Shown here one piece after another: positions 45,926-58,990 of a stretch of DNA of 64,000 nt. The DNA comes from Aspidiotus rigidus. Taxonomy: Eukaryota; Arthropoda; Insecta; Hemiptera; Diaspididae. Under the pieces are notes generated by a model that saw nothing but the letters and a program-made list of their open reading frames with translations, was not told where the DNA came from and searched no databases. Every line of letters begins with the position of its first letter. Within the stretch, counting starts at the first letter, position 1. The position numbers and the translations under genes were made by a program. Location: assembly GCA_035079385.1 (NCBI GenBank), contig JAVHKY010000052.1, positions 2,914,001 to 2,978,000 on the forward strand, in the 5' to 3' direction.

Positions 45926-48583
45926 CATCAGTTTATGATATTGTCATAGTGAATATAATGACTTTTTTTTTATCCTTGTTATCTTTCTTTTTATTAATAT
46001 TATTATTATTTATTATTACTGTTATTACTATTATTATCATTATCATTGCTATTACCTTTTCCTTTGTTTTTTTATTTTATTTTCTTCTGGTTGTTTCTAT
46101 CCATTTCTTCCTCAAATCAGCTTTTGTTTTCTTCCCTTCTTAGATTCTCCCAACAAGTTTGAGAATAATATATATTTTTTCCCTTTCTTTCTTACTTTCT
46201 TTCTTTCTTTTGTTTGTTCATCTTTTCATGATTTGTTTACAAAATTTTAGGGCTCATTTATGTGAGTATAGTTATTTTAATATTCAGTATACGTCAGAAA
46301 TTCATTCTTTCAGTTACATATTGACTCATTGAGAAATTATATTTAGAAAATTGACTCAATTTGTGATGCACAAAAGTGGTACGCGTGTAGAAAAATTTTA
46401 TGAGATGATCTCAATGAGCCAAATTCCTTAAGGCTCGCATAAGTATTTATGGGCACCAATAATCCTTTAAAAAGATTGAAAATAAATAATAGTATACAGT
46501 CTCCAACAATTTTACAGATTACCTATTTTTTGTTTGTTATTGACTTTATAGCATTTATTGGGTCAAGATTTTTTTTTTTTTTTTTTTTTTTCAATCTAAT
46601 TGAATGCAAGTATATCAAACAGGACAAATTAAATATCTTACTGAAGGAAATATTCATAGTGATTAATGCCGAGGATGAGAATCATCTTACTTCCACTAGA
46701 ACAAAGTATAAACTCAATTTTTTGAATCTCTTCAACAAAAATACTGCAGACTTTGTTTGGTTCTTTTGGTAGTAATATTATATTGATTTATTTGCTTTTA
46801 CATAACTTATTGTATCATACCAAATTTATCCAAGTCTTCTATTTTCAAAAAGATTATCATCAAATTGTTGAATTGGACGACTCAGGTTTTATAACACAAG
46901 AGATAATTATGTTTGATTATTGTAATGATTGGTTCTAAATGCCCAAACTTGATAGTTACCATAATTGTTTTCAACTTTGAAAAGTTTACCTGTTTTTTTC
47001 AAATTTAAATTTTTCCTCCGCAACCTTTTTTTTTCATGTCTTTGAATGTATTTATCTGTTATTTAGTTTACTTTTTGTGTTATCTCATCATTTTTTGAAC
47101 ATAATAATGATTAATGATGATTCTCTCTATAGATGTGTTACATATTTGACTCTGCAGCTGTATGTAATTTCCTATGTGCCTTGATTCATTTGACAACAAA
47201 AAATTGGACTTTTATGTTACCATATATGTATCCTTAAATGTGATACAATGGAAGGATTAGGAATTTTTGTTAACTGTAGTGGCGCTTAGAATTGGACCAG
47301 TGGAAGCTTAGATGCTGAAAGTAGATGACCTTGAAACTTACTTTTCATTTCATTGACTTTGAGGCCTATTTGTATTTTTTTCTGTTACCCATTTGCTTCT
47401 TCCACACTCTGGGCACGTGCTGCGTTTATATGTCCGTTGAACTGAAGTAGTTACAGTGGATCAATTGTTTATTACAGAAATTAGTACCAATTTATTTCCA
47501 ATCCTCTTCCTCTACATGCTTTACAATATTTGGTTTATTCTTATGTTTAGAGCTTATATTGAGTTACCTTTTTGTGAAAGGTTACAAAGTTCTGCTGTTT
47601 CTTTATCTTTGAATGAGTCTCTCAAATAATGAAATGTGCGGAAGCGTTGGGTGGTGTTAACGCTTGGTGACCATGATAGTTGTTCAAAGAGCTTGTATTG
47701 TCTATCTTCAAGTCACATTTACATTTAAGTTCTAGAGGAATGAACTTGACAAAAATAAAACATGTCCTAGATTACAATATCTTCACATCATCATTCAGTT
47801 CTGTTCAAAATTCAGATTCTGTGAAGTATAATATTGTATTCAATTGCACAACATGAACATCAAAGGGCTGATTTGTTCTGTCTTTGAATTAGTCAATATC
47901 CCGGGTATCTCCCGGGTATCATTTATGTAACTAGGTGGGCTGTGCGATAAAAATGAAATTTTTTGTTGTTTGTTACCATTCACATTCTTGAGTCAAGTCT
48001 GGGATAATTTCAAGAAAGAAGGACAAGGAGTTACTGGTCATCAGATATAATTTTTACTTCATAATTCATTTCCCAGTATGATTAAGATGACAAAAAGTAA
48101 AGAAACTTACTTATACAGTTGTTTCATTCAGGCCACCTTAGTCAGTTGAGAATAGGGATCCTACATTCTATGGTATTTTATTACGTATTGAATTAATTTT
48201 TCCTATTATCTGACCTGTCTGAAATGTCATCTAGTGATGCAGTGTAAGTTGTCATGTAAGTATTTATTTTGGTGTGGGAAGTAACTGTACTTACGTCTGA
48301 TGACTTGAGATATTATTGATCAACGTTGCAAATGTTGGATGCTCTTATTTTTTTTGTTCATTTAATTATAATCTGCCATAAAATATCATACATCCAACAA
48401 ATAAAGATAATTGGTGGGGATGATAATGGTTACGTCATCTGGGATGGACCCAATAGATATCTTTACAACGTATTCAACACAATTCTCTTAATTGATTTTT
48501 TGTTTTTTTGTTTGTATGTATGTTTGTTTTTCTTATTGTTTTTCTTTTTACTATCATTATTCAGATTAGATATTATTATTACT

Positions 48584-48632
<49 letters not shown>

Positions 48633-51600
48633 CAATTTTCTTATAAATACAGTCGGTATGTGCAAATTTTAGAAATGTGTATAAAGCAAAGTAATGTTTA
48701 TTTGGAAACTCTGTATTCTTCCCAAAGTTTTGCGGGTACATCAAATTTTTGAAAAAGTTGAATCAATTTTTGAACAGTAAGTTAGGTTTGATGTTATTTT
48801 ATCAAAATCTTCAAAACAGGCAAAATACTAGTTTCATCAAATTGCAAATCAGAAATCTATCCAATGAATCAAACTTCAATTTTATACTAAATTACTCGGT
48901 AAACTCATTAGTCAATATATTTTATATCCCCCAAGATGAACAAAATAATGTCTCAGCATTCACTCTTCACTCCTAGTGTACTTATACTTCATAGTACAAA
49001 GTAAAGAACGCTTTCAAGTATTTCAGTCACAAAAATTGATATATTTCTGCAGTGTAATAATAGTCCTGAAAATTTGCACCTATTTAGAGTCATAATTCAT
49101 TGGAATGACTTAACGCTAGCTTTATTGCATCAAGAATCTGGAAAAATATTGACAGTCTAAAAATCTAGTCCAAGATGTCTCATCTTTTACCAAAAATTTG
49201 ATTGCTGTCTAATAACATTTGATTTTGAAATTGGCTTGCTTATGATTCTTATCATCGTCACTATAATTTATTATTGTTTCAAGTATCATTTTAAATTATT
49301 ATCTTTGGTATTATTATTATCATCATTTTTATCAATTATCATTAATATTATTATCAATCATCATTGTGTGACTGAAGAATATTTCTATTTATGTACTTAG
49401 TGTTTGTGAATGTCTTTTTGTTTTTTATTCATTTATTTCTTTTTCCTTCTCAATTTTGTCTTCCTCTGTGCAGAGAAGATTCTTTTATTCTAAAAACTTT
49501 TGTCACACAGAATTTTTTTCACTACATCTTTTTAATCTCTCACAGCTTGATAATATTTGCAATTCTTTCTTTTCATTTTTTTTTTTTTTTTTTTACCAAT
49601 CTTTTGTAGAAAAACGAGTACTATTTTTTCCTTTGTTTGAATTATCTTGTATTCTGTTTTTGGAGACGGAATTGGTGTAAAATTGTTTGGAAATTATTAT
49701 CATTGGTCATAACGTTTAATAAATTCATTTGAGAAAGGAAAAAAAAAAAATTAAAACAACTATTCCTATGCTATAAAACGTTATATCTGTACCAGAGAGA
49801 CTGAATAGCAAGATACCAGATGTAAACATTGTACTGCCATCATTCACTGAATTTTTTCCTTCCTTTCTTCTTTAATTAATTTCATCATCAATCAGCAGTA
49901 TTCTTATCATTTCACTCATCAAAAATCTGTTTAAAATTACCTTTATTCAAAAATTAAACCCATGTAACTGGGATATATTGTTTGAAGTTAGTTTTTTCTT
50001 GTATTTTTCTTTTCATTGTTATCCTTTTTATGCTTCAGATTATAAAAATCCAATTTTTCTCTCTGATTCATTCTAGTATTCATAAGTATTACTTTCATTT
50101 CTTAAAATCTCCGTATTTTTTATGTTATTACTCAAATTTTAGCAGTTGAAAGAATGGAAAAAAAAAGTAAGATCCATTTTGATCTTTTCAACTATCTTCT
50201 TTTTTTTTTTTTTAGAAAATGAATTTATATTTTTGTACTTAAGTATTTTTCCTCTTCTTTTTTGAACCTACTTATATTGTGTGAAATGAAATATTTGTAT
50301 TTTTACCTTGGTGTTGATATTTTTAGAGACAAGAATTAGAAAAAAGAAAGAAAGAATCATGACAAAAAAAGATGAAAAATTTCTACATTGAATTTCTAAT
50401 ATTGTTCTTATTTTGTTCTGGTTGGTATGTACATAAATATTAAGTGAAGTTTTGATTTTCTGTGGCTATTATAAATAATATGTTTAAATGATAACGACAA
50501 TTTGGATGTTGCATAAATCCTCTCTCTTACAATTTTTCCCTCCTCATTTCGTGTATATAATATTTCTAAGTTGTTGAAATTTTTGTTTCTCTCACTTTCT
50601 ATTTTTTTGCTTCTTTGTAAATAGATGGTTAATATTCTATTTTAAAGAACTGTTATCAAATTGTCTCAAGGAAAGAAAGAGTATTGCTTGAAAACAAGTG
50701 GTAAAAATTGAAAATTACTGTATAATATAATTGTGAACATTTTTTCTTTTTTTCCCTTCTGTAGTTACAGTATTTTTGTTTAAAATGAATGAAAAATATT
50801 CATCTATTATATGTGATTGAAAGAGTAACACGAAGAACTTTTCCAACAATTCTTTGTACTATGAAAGATGTGAATTATAGAATGGGGCTCAAAATTTTTT
50901 GACATTTCATCTCCTTTTTTTAATGAAGAATGCAAGTTCCATGCACTGAATCATGTACCATTTCGACCTCTATATTTTCATTTTGTGTGTTATGAATTTT
51001 CATGCTGTAATATTTTCCTTGTTTCTCAGTAGATATAATTTCCCGGAGCCAGCTTTTCAACATTTTTATGTTATTTTGTGTTAGTTTTAGAAAATGCTGC
51101 CATCTTTTTCTTTCATGTTAAATCTCTGTTAATTTTATTTCGTGTTCATTTCCTTCATTTTTCAAATCCGTGTACTTTCGTGTCATTTTTACTTTCCTGT
51201 TCTTTTTCTGATCTTTTTATTTTCATTTTTAATTTTTCAATATCACAAATTTATTTTTAGAAAATTTTTAGTAGAAAATTATCAAAAAATATAATCCTCT
51301 GGAAAAGATCCAAAAATAAATTATCAGGAGAGAATCAGAAAATGAACCCAATACAAAGGGTCAGAAAAATAAATCTCGTGAAAAAGTTTGAGGAAAATAA
51401 AACTAACACAAAAATAAGGAGCCAAATCACTTTTTTTGTGCAAGGAAAAATCATAATTAAAAGTTTTTTATTTTTGGCTCATACCTATGTATTAATTTTG
51501 TGCGGGCAGAGCCAAAAAAAAAAACTTTTAAAAATAAAGAGGGAAAAATTAATAAAATTCTTCCTTCTTCTACAGTTGATTTTTTGACATAATTTTAATA

Positions 51601-52710
51601 ATAATATTATTTTCCTTCAAAAATTATTTTTTAGCGGAGAGAAAATTTTCAAAGAATGACCTCAAGACTAATTATAATTCATTCTTTTCATATGTACACA
51701 CAATTTCTACTTCTACTCTATTACATACTTATTCCTTATATGGGAATAAAATTTGGCGATTAGCCTAATAAAAGGGGATTTGTACTAATTGCGAAAGTAT
51801 TGAACAATTTTACAATGTTATATGATGTCGAAATAACGATTTGATTCTCTCTCAAATTATCACATAGTCACTTTATATGTACCTACAACTTCCGTACGTT
51901 CGCGGGATAAATTGTCAGACGGAAAATTAATACTCCTATCACGTTTCCATCTGCGCAAAAATTCAAATTAGGTCTTTATTCGAGTTACAGCGCGATTGAA
52001 ACTTATTGGAAGAACTCAATTTTGAATATTATCCTCAAGAATTTCAGACAGTAAATTTGAAACCTAGTTGCAAGAAAAAAATGTACAGGGACAATGTCAG
52101 CCTACAAGTGCAGTATCGGAAAAACGATTTTCATAGCATTGAGTGACAAAGGTAGGAATAGAAAACGAGTTGCATGTCATTAAAAAGGGAATAAAAGAAT
52201 AAAAAAGAGAGGAAGAAAAGAGACACCTCTAGAAAAAGAAAAAAAAAAAAAGAACGCAATGAAAGAACTGTGGATCAGTTCTTACATGAATAAAATACCC
52301 ATAGATAGATATTAGGTAGGGGCAAAATAGAAGATAAATAACTTTTGGAAATTATTTCAAAGAATTGTAGATGTACACATTTATAATAATAGAGGAAGGA
52401 AAACAAAAACTTTGAATCTATAGAATGAGACAAAATTATTACTTTTACAGTTTTAATTCAACATTTCAACCTAGTTTAGTTTCCATCTTTTAAAATCAGT
52501 ATTATTATGGACATACAATTTAGTGAAAGGAAAATAATACCTAATTTCTGCAGCAAATGATGGGACAATTTGCTGTATCATTTACTTTGGGTATGAATAG
52601 TAATGGAGGGACAGAAATCTTAGTTCTGCTGGGGTCTTGATGGAACGCGTTGAAACGGTGTTGTTCAACCGAAACTAAATTTTAATTATACAAAATGAAA
52701 TACATGAGAA
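45926..52710 (+). other. T-rich region downstream of CRTC, probable 3' UTR and intergenic DNA
   Basis: No coding exon or recognised transposon in 6.8 kb. T-rich throughout, with ATT/TTA microsatellites at 46000-46045 and 48575-48628, and T runs at 46569-46591 and 49573-49594. AATAAA signals occur at 46481-46486 and 47754-47759, among others. Where CRTC transcription ends cannot be told. Confidence 0.45.
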
Positions 52711-52759
52711 ATGCTATTGAAAAAAAATTGTGACGTGAAGGCAACGAGCTGTATCAAGA

Positions 52760-52814
52760 TCTCGCTCAAACTACGGAAAACTAGAGTTTCCCAGCACAAA
52801 AACGACATCAAGAC
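52760..52814 (+). pseudogene. Tiny GIY-YIG-like fragment
   Basis: LKLRKTRVSQHKNDIKT in frame resembles the segment after YIG in Penelope-type nucleases (R...xHKxDI). Too short to be certain. Confidence 0.3.
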
Positions 52815-52921
52815 TTTGCCGTGCGCCGTCTGGCCAAAAACTTTGAAAAATGTTGACTCTCAACCTACATATGATAGGAGGGGAACTTATTTCCACTCTC
52901 GAGCCTTAATATACGATGGAA
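52815..52921. repeat. Minisatellite-element copy 3, diverged and truncated
   Basis: TTTGCCGTGCGCCGTC and AAAAACTTTGAAAAATGTTG followed by CATATGATAGGAGGGG match the 5' half of copy 2 (GCCGTGCGCCGTCC and one to two 45-bp units). The inverted ends are not retained. Confidence 0.65.
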
Positions 52922-53124
52922 GGAGAACTTCTGGTGTCACATTGAAGGGGCTGAGCCAATTGTTGTGTGAAGCATTGCACATCTAGTTACTTGAAGGGGC
53001 CTATCCTAATGCGGTCATATTATGACATGTATCATTTTTCAACCCATGGAATAGCTTCCTCGCGTTTCTCTTCAACATATCTAGCAATTACAACGAATTT
53101 TTTAATGAAGTTAGCCCGTATATA

Positions 53125-53498
53125 TGTAAGTCTCGACCCAATACTCTTCGACTCGTCAATAAATACAGTTCGTTCTATCTTCCTCGTTTAGACACGTCGG
53201 ACGATAACGCCCTGTAACTATCATTTCCGCTCACAATATTATAATCAGATTGTTGCATGCATGACAATACGTGATACGCTACCCGACATTTGATATTCTT
53301 TTGGTCTTCGACCTAATGTACACTTGAATATTCACTCGTTCGGTCTACCGACCTCTCATACGTTCATATGTTACATCTTCTCGCTCTCGCTCGAAGTAAA
53401 GAGCTTTGTATTTCGATTCTAGATTAGTTTCCAATAAAAGTATCGATTACACTGTTTTTTTTACTTCTTTTTATTGGTGAAGTCTTGACGGACTTACA
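53125..53498 (+). repeat. LTR, copy 1 (374 bp)
   Basis: Begins TGTAAGTCTCG and ends GACTTACA (TG...CA, 8-bp inverted ends), with AATAAA at 53433-53438. Flanked by TATA on both sides. Partner copy at 57306-57671, same strand. Confidence 0.8.
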
Positions 53499-54892
53499 TA
53501 TATTTGGCAAGAGATTCTTCCAACGTTGTAAAAACCTGACACATATCTCCCAATATCATGATAATCAACATCGTCAATTACCGTACATCAATACCTCGAT
53601 TAATATTAATGAATGAGGAAATTGGTATTTTTTTTCTTAGATTCTGAGTACAAATGTAAATTATTTACACCCCTTATATTTCCATCTCTTTATACCATTC
53701 AATTATTACACCTTCTGTCTCACCCTGCACTATATTAGAGGGAAGGCATACTGTATCAGTGTGAATAATGCGATGGATACCTTCTTTATAGAGGTGATCA
53801 TCGAATGAATGATCGTTGGTCGTTTTGTACTGTTGATTATGCAGTATGTTACTACAGCGGACCCTACTACAATTACATATAATCACCAATCTGTTATTCA
53901 TCACTAAAAAATGTCGAAATTTTAATAAGTGTGAGTAAATGAGATTCAAATACTTAACAGATAATAATGAATTGCGTTCAATTCCCTAAGCTGACATACA
54001 AGGCGCCGCATGCTGATTGTATCCTGTCTTGTAATATCATTGGATAGTGCTAACTCACTTCCTTGTATTTCATGTCAGAACTAGCCATTATCTGGCTGGT
54101 CAGATGGGGCCTAGGACGCAGTAAAGGTAGTATTTTAGCCTATAGCCCGCTATTACCCGAGATACCGCGCTGTGAGACTACCTGTCTGAAATTACTTCGC
54201 TCAATAATGAGGGGGTTAGTCGTATGTATTCATTTTCGGCATTAATATTTTTTTGCATCCTATAAGAATCTAACCATGTTCCTTCCTTTTAGAAAACCGA
54301 TGCTCTGACCGCTTTGCCGTACGGACCCTCCAATAAGCATTGCATTTTTTCCTATGTATTGGACAGAGTGTTTGTATACTCGTTATCAATTATTATTCAT
54401 GTACGTTGACCCTCTCAGTATCATATATTTGTGTTTACTGCATGCTAGCAGTTGATCAATGCACACTTCAAACTTTAACCACTTTGATAATTTGTGCGCA
54501 TGTATCTGTATCTAGTACACTTGACTTTAAATTCAATCGCAAATTTTTTTATTTCTAATTTTTGTCTTTTTGCATACTAACTATGAAGCAAGCCTGAGAA
54601 ATTTGAGGAATGAAGGATTTCATCAATCTCTTCTCCCTTACTTCTGTGTTACTTTTATTGTTCTCATACTTCTATATATAGATTTCTTTTTGCAATCTTT
54701 TGTGTTGGGTTTATTTTCCAATTTGTTGCTGATGATTTATTTTTGGATCTTTCCCGGATGATAATTGTTTCTCAATAATTTTCTGATAAAAATTTTTTAA
54801 AAATGAATTTGTGTTAGGTACTTACTTGAAAATTAAAAATGAAAATGAAAAGATCAGAAAAAGAATGGGAAGGTAACAAGGATTAAAAAGGG
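53499..54892. other. Between LTR copy 1 and MULE copy 2, nothing recognised
   Basis: No retroviral-type gag or pol motif found in any frame. AT-rich, with short open frames only. Confidence 0.4.
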
Positions 54893-55629
54893 TATACCCC
54901 CAAAAGTTCCAATCTGAAAGTTCCAGAACCAAAAGTTCCAAACTAATAGAAGTTCCAATGTCATATATTGCGAACTATTACGACCAAAATTTTGGAAGTC
55001 ATTTTTCCAATTTAATGAGTAAGATAATTATCACATGGGTGAATAGTGAATAGGATTTAGGAGAATGACGAAGTGTATAATCATATAACCCTCGTTATGG
55101 AACCAATATAACGCAGTTATTGAACGGGCATCACGTACGAATAACAACTCAGAGGGATGGCACCATCGTTTCCAAACCGTTGTGGGGCGTCACTATCCAA
55201 GCCTGTATGCCTCCATCAAAGAACTTCAAAAGGAACAAGGCGACACCGAATGCATGCTGAAGCAAATTGCCCTCGGCCAAAAGATCAGAAAACCAATGTC
55301 CCAGCGTCGTCGGCACGCAGAGGACTGCATATTCAACTTGGTTACACGTTACAATACGTACGCGGATGCTAATAACATTTTGCAGTATTTAAAAGCTGAA
55401 GGCTACAATTTACACTTCTAAGGAAGAAACTGCAAATGTTATAATTTTTTATCACTCACATGATTTAATTTACTTATTTGGAAATTTTTGGACGTTTTCG
55501 TATATATGTATTGAAATATTTTGGAACTTTCAATCTTTTGGAACTTTTAGATTTTGGCACTTTTGACTTTGGAACTTCATTTTGGCTATTTCGGTTTTGG
55601 AACTTTCAGATTGGAACTTATGGGGTATA
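54893..55629 (+). mobile_element. MULE-derived 737-bp element, copy 2 (forward orientation)
   Basis: Same length, ends and coding as the copy in CRTC intron 10, in opposite orientation. The 79-codon tail (VGRHYPSLY to GYNLHF) is identical at protein level, and the nucleotide stretches I compared by eye also agree. TATACCCC ends; AAGTTCCAA words cluster at both ends. An in-frame stop upstream of [10 protein letters not shown] confirms it cannot encode a full transposase. Confidence 0.87.
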
Positions 55630-56378
55630 ATCTTAAAAAGCTATAGGAAATGAATACAAAATAAAATTAACATGGGTTTAAATCTAAAAGAAAAAGGTGA
55701 CGGCATTTTCTACTAATGTAAAAAACAAAAAATCATGTCAAAAGATTGACATGCGCTGGCTCCAACAAATTATATCTATTTTTCTTCCTTCATATTCTAT
55801 TTTGCATATGCAGCCAAAATGTTGCCGTATAATCAAAAATTCTTCGATCATCGCCAATATTATTTTTCATTCTTTTTATTAGCAAAGATCATTCTTGTCT
55901 CACTCTACTTTTGTTTTTCATTTCTTGAAAATAAATTTGAGTTCATCGAGTTTTTTTGTTTTTACCAGTTGCAAGGAAGACGATGCATTGTTACAACATC
56001 TATTTCTTGACAAGATACCAGAAGATTTAATTTCTGGTTTGTGAATTGGTTTCAGCTACACGCGACCCAGCCACTGACCGCCGTATACACTCATTATAAT
56101 TTGCAGTGTAGGAGCATATTAAAAATTTTTCAACATTTTATTCCCACCTCTTCCCCCTGAGAAAAATTTGCCTGATACTCTTGTCTCAGCAAACCAAGAG
56201 CACCCATTATTGAGAATTTTATTTTTATAGTCTTTGACAAGTATAACCAAGAGTCCAAGATGGTCTTCTAGAAAAGTTTGCCTTCTTGTTGTCGCAGATA
56301 AATTCTCAAATTTTTCAGTTCTCTGTCATTATTGTTATGTCTCATTGATGCTGTGCAGGGCTTGAAACTCTTATAATA
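55630..56378. other. Nothing recognised
   Basis: AT-rich. No motif-bearing ORF or repeat identified. Confidence 0.35.
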
Positions 56379-56386
56379 ATTTATAT

Positions 56387-56696
56387 CAGCAGTGCTCAAC
56401 CTTTGGACATGGGGCCTCATAGAATGAGTTGAAAATTCTCGCGGGCCACAAAAAAGAAGTAAATAATGTTTATTGTTTTTTTAATAGGTAACTATCAGGT
56501 CAGCAGTAGAATATGGGAAAGAAGGCACGCAATTTCATATCCCCTGCCCATTAGAAAATTACAAATATTGTTCACTTCTTAATCATCAAGTTTCTTGCCA
56601 TTTTCATTTTTCCCTGTTTTCCCTCTCGTATTTCCTTTTCTCCTCATTTTTTAATTTGTTTTTACGGGCTCGCGGGCCGTAGGTTGAGCACCGCTG
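56387..56696. mobile_element. hAT MITE, 310 bp, perfect 8-bp target duplication
   Basis: Ends CAGCAGTGCTCAACCT and the inverse of CAGCGGTGCTCAACCTACGG; ATTTATAT flanks both sides (56379-56386, 56697-56704). CAGxGGTxCTCAACCT is a common hAT end. No transposase left. Confidence 0.9.
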
Positions 56697-56704
56697 ATTT
56701 ATAT

Positions 56705-57305
56705 GATTATTTGTGAAGATTTTTCTAGAGACAAATGATTCTGTGTCGTAAACATGGATATAAAATTATAAATGTGACTCAACAAGTACGAGCTGTTGAC
56801 AAGAGCACTAGTAGTGCCCGGCTGTCTCGCATACCTCACTAGTGATGGGCGGTTGTCGGTAGTTTCAATGTTTCAAACAATTGGTAGTGTGGTAGTCAAA
56901 ATTCTCGCAACAACCGGAGGTTTTACAAACTGTAGCGTGCTGCTCTAATATGCGTTCTACCACGAATATGTGATCTACATTTAGGAATGAAAGCCTCCAA
57001 ATAATGGGTAGGCAATACTTCAACCTCGCACAACACTTGTACATGAACTAATACGATTGCATGATCCATTCCGATGAGTGGCTGGCCTACCGCTGTCTGG
57101 CGTTGCAAATTTGATTGTTTTTTTTTCTTTTCAAAAGAATAAAACCTCAAAACGCAGAAAGAAGTCCCAACTTATTTTGTTTTTGGGATAATTCAACTTC
57201 TCTCAAAACACTTTTACATTTATCTTATATTATTATGATTTAACTGAATATCTTTTTCTTGATACTTTTCTTCACTTATGAAATAACATGACGCATGAAA
57301 ATATA
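56705..57305. other. Nothing firmly recognised
   Basis: CACTAGTGATGGGCGGTTG near 56838 looks like a transposon end, but no partner was found. Confidence 0.3.
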
Positions 57306-57671
57306 TGTAAGTCTCGACCCAATACTCTTCGACTCGTCAATAAATACAGTTCGTTCTATCTTCCTCGTTTAGACACGTCGGACGATAACGCCCTGTAATT
57401 ATCATTTTCGCTCACAATATAATCAGTTTGTTGCATGCATGACAATACGTGATAGCCTACACTACCCAATATTCGACACTCTTTTGGTCTTCGACCTAAT
57501 GTACACTTAAATATTCACTCGTTCGGTCTACGGACCTCTCATACGTTCGTTTTCTCGCTCTCGTTCGAAGTAAGGAGCTTTGTATTTCGATTCTAAATTA
57601 ATTTGCAATAAAAGTATCGATTACACTGTTTTTTACTTCTTTTTTATTCGTGAAGTCTCCACGGACTTACA
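57306..57671 (+). repeat. LTR, copy 2 (366 bp)
   Basis: TGTAAGTC...GACTTACA with AATAAA at 57607-57612 and TATA on both flanks. It aligns with copy 1 along its whole length with scattered substitutions and small indels. Confidence 0.8.
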
Positions 57672-58121
57672 TATATTATGATGAAATCTACGTTGTAGAA
57701 CAGAAACCTGTCACAAACCCTTAATAACAATTGCAGCTAAATATTGAACAATAATATTGAGAGGCTGGAGAAAGCTTTTGGTTAGCTTTCCAACTCTACT
57801 TGATAATACTCACATCTCTTCTCAGAAATTTTCATCCAGTTTTTACGAGAAAAAAATTGGGGCATATATATCACAGCATTTAATTAGAATGTTATCCCAA
57901 TAAATGGAAGAAACAAACATTAAAGAGACAAAAGAGCAGTATATATTCAGCATTATTAAAAGGATGGCGTTATTTGTAGGTACAGTGTACCGACGAGGAA
58001 AACGTTATTTGTAGGTACACAAAAGTTGGTAAAATTTAAAGTAAAATTTTTGCGAATGTATTTGAATAGTGAAATATAAGTCAAAGGTACAGCTAAATTA
58101 TACAGTAGTTATTATGTACTC

Positions 58122-58740
58122 TTAGGAACAATTTTCACACTCTTCAAAACATGCTTCGTGAACTGGTGCCATACAAAAATCTGTCAGCATCACGCCTTCT
58201 TCACCTATCATAGGCGCCGACTTTGGGGGGGCATGACACTTTTTGCCCCCCCAATAATTTTTCGAAGTCGGCGCCTCTGGGTGAGCTGATGGACAAACCG
58301 CAGACTGGGCATTCAAGATGAGGGACGTCATCAGTTCCTTTACGGCATATACGTTTAATGGCTCTCTTCGTAACATTAGCTGCTTTACGTTTTTGTCCTC
58401 GGCGTTCATCTGATGCTCCTTTTCTGTCAGACCTAGTTTTGTTGAAAGATAACTGTCTGTCGGTACGTTTTGGTCGTCCTCGTGACTCAAGTTTCGAGCG
58501 GAAGGTCAAGTTGCCAAATTTGTTCTGTCCCGAGGAAGTCGCAGGTAAGAGACTGTCTTGAGTATTAGGTAGAAGACTGTGTGGAGTGAGACTATCTTCG
58601 TCCTCAGATTTATGGTCCACTCTTGGTCCATTCGTCAGTTGTTTGGAAGCTCCCAGTGTGACATCACAACCAGAACCTGTTCTCTCCGTGTGTCTACGTA
58701 CTGTATCTACATAATGTCTGCAAGTAGATATTTCGTACAT
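58122..58740 (-). pseudogene. Transposon-derived ORF with C-terminal Cys/His cluster, broken
   Basis: The open frame from 58740 down to 58201 encodes a basic protein with SRGRPKRTDRQLSFNK, RRGQKRKAANVTKRAIKRIC and then HLECPVCGLSIS. A 63-bp palindromic insertion (58213-58275) follows at once. Beyond it, in another frame, comes LTDFCMAPVHEACFEECENC and a stop. Joined conceptually, CxxC...C...HxxC...CxxC would form a PHD/RING-like zinc-binding end, as seen at the C-terminus of several DNA transposases. No catalytic domain is present in the element. The superfamily is not recognised; a domesticated or captured fragment is possible. Confidence 0.5.
58213..58275. repeat. 63-bp palindromic mini-insertion
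   Basis: GGCGCCGACTT ... AAGTCGGCGCC with an inner GGGGGGGCA/TGCCCCCCC pair. It interrupts the Cys/His-rich end of the surrounding ORF. Confidence 0.7.
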
Positions 58741-58863
58741 GTTCGTACAAAATTAAAACACTTCACTCATACTCCTTCTGCTTTTAACATGTTCTCTGTA
58801 CCTACAAATAACGTTTTATTCGTCGGTACAGAGCAGAGTACAGTGTACCTACAAATAATCACA

Positions 58864-58990
58864 TCGTTATTAAAATATGAGGAACAATATATGAAATGAA
58901 CCAACAGTAGAATGATAAAATAGCATTATTAAAATATGCGGAACAATACATGAAATGTACCAACATTAGAATGACAAAGTAACATTATTT
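58864..58990. repeat. Two tandem copies of a 60-bp unit
   Basis: Units at 58864-58923 and 58924-58983, each containing ATTATTAAAATATG and GGAACAATA, with about ten differences; a third begins CATTATTTA. Confidence 0.8.

Larger units (their letters stand above)
57960..58863 (-). mobile_element. TIR element with inner duplicated end motif
   Basis: Both ends carry TTATTTGTAGGTACA twice around GTACCGACGA, in inverted orientation. The flanks ATTATTAAAA (left) and GTTATTAAAA (right) suggest a target duplication. It encloses the broken minus-strand ORF described separately. Confidence 0.65.

Noticed and set aside
54893..55629. 8-9-bp target duplication for the MULE-derived copies
   Set aside because: Only TATA, probably part of the ends, is shared at both sites; TTAAAAAG occurs near both edges of copy 2 but not directly adjacent.
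58201..58740. Host nuclear protein gene
   Set aside because: It lies inside a TIR element, has no splice-linked partner exons and is broken by an insertion, so a transposon origin is more likely.
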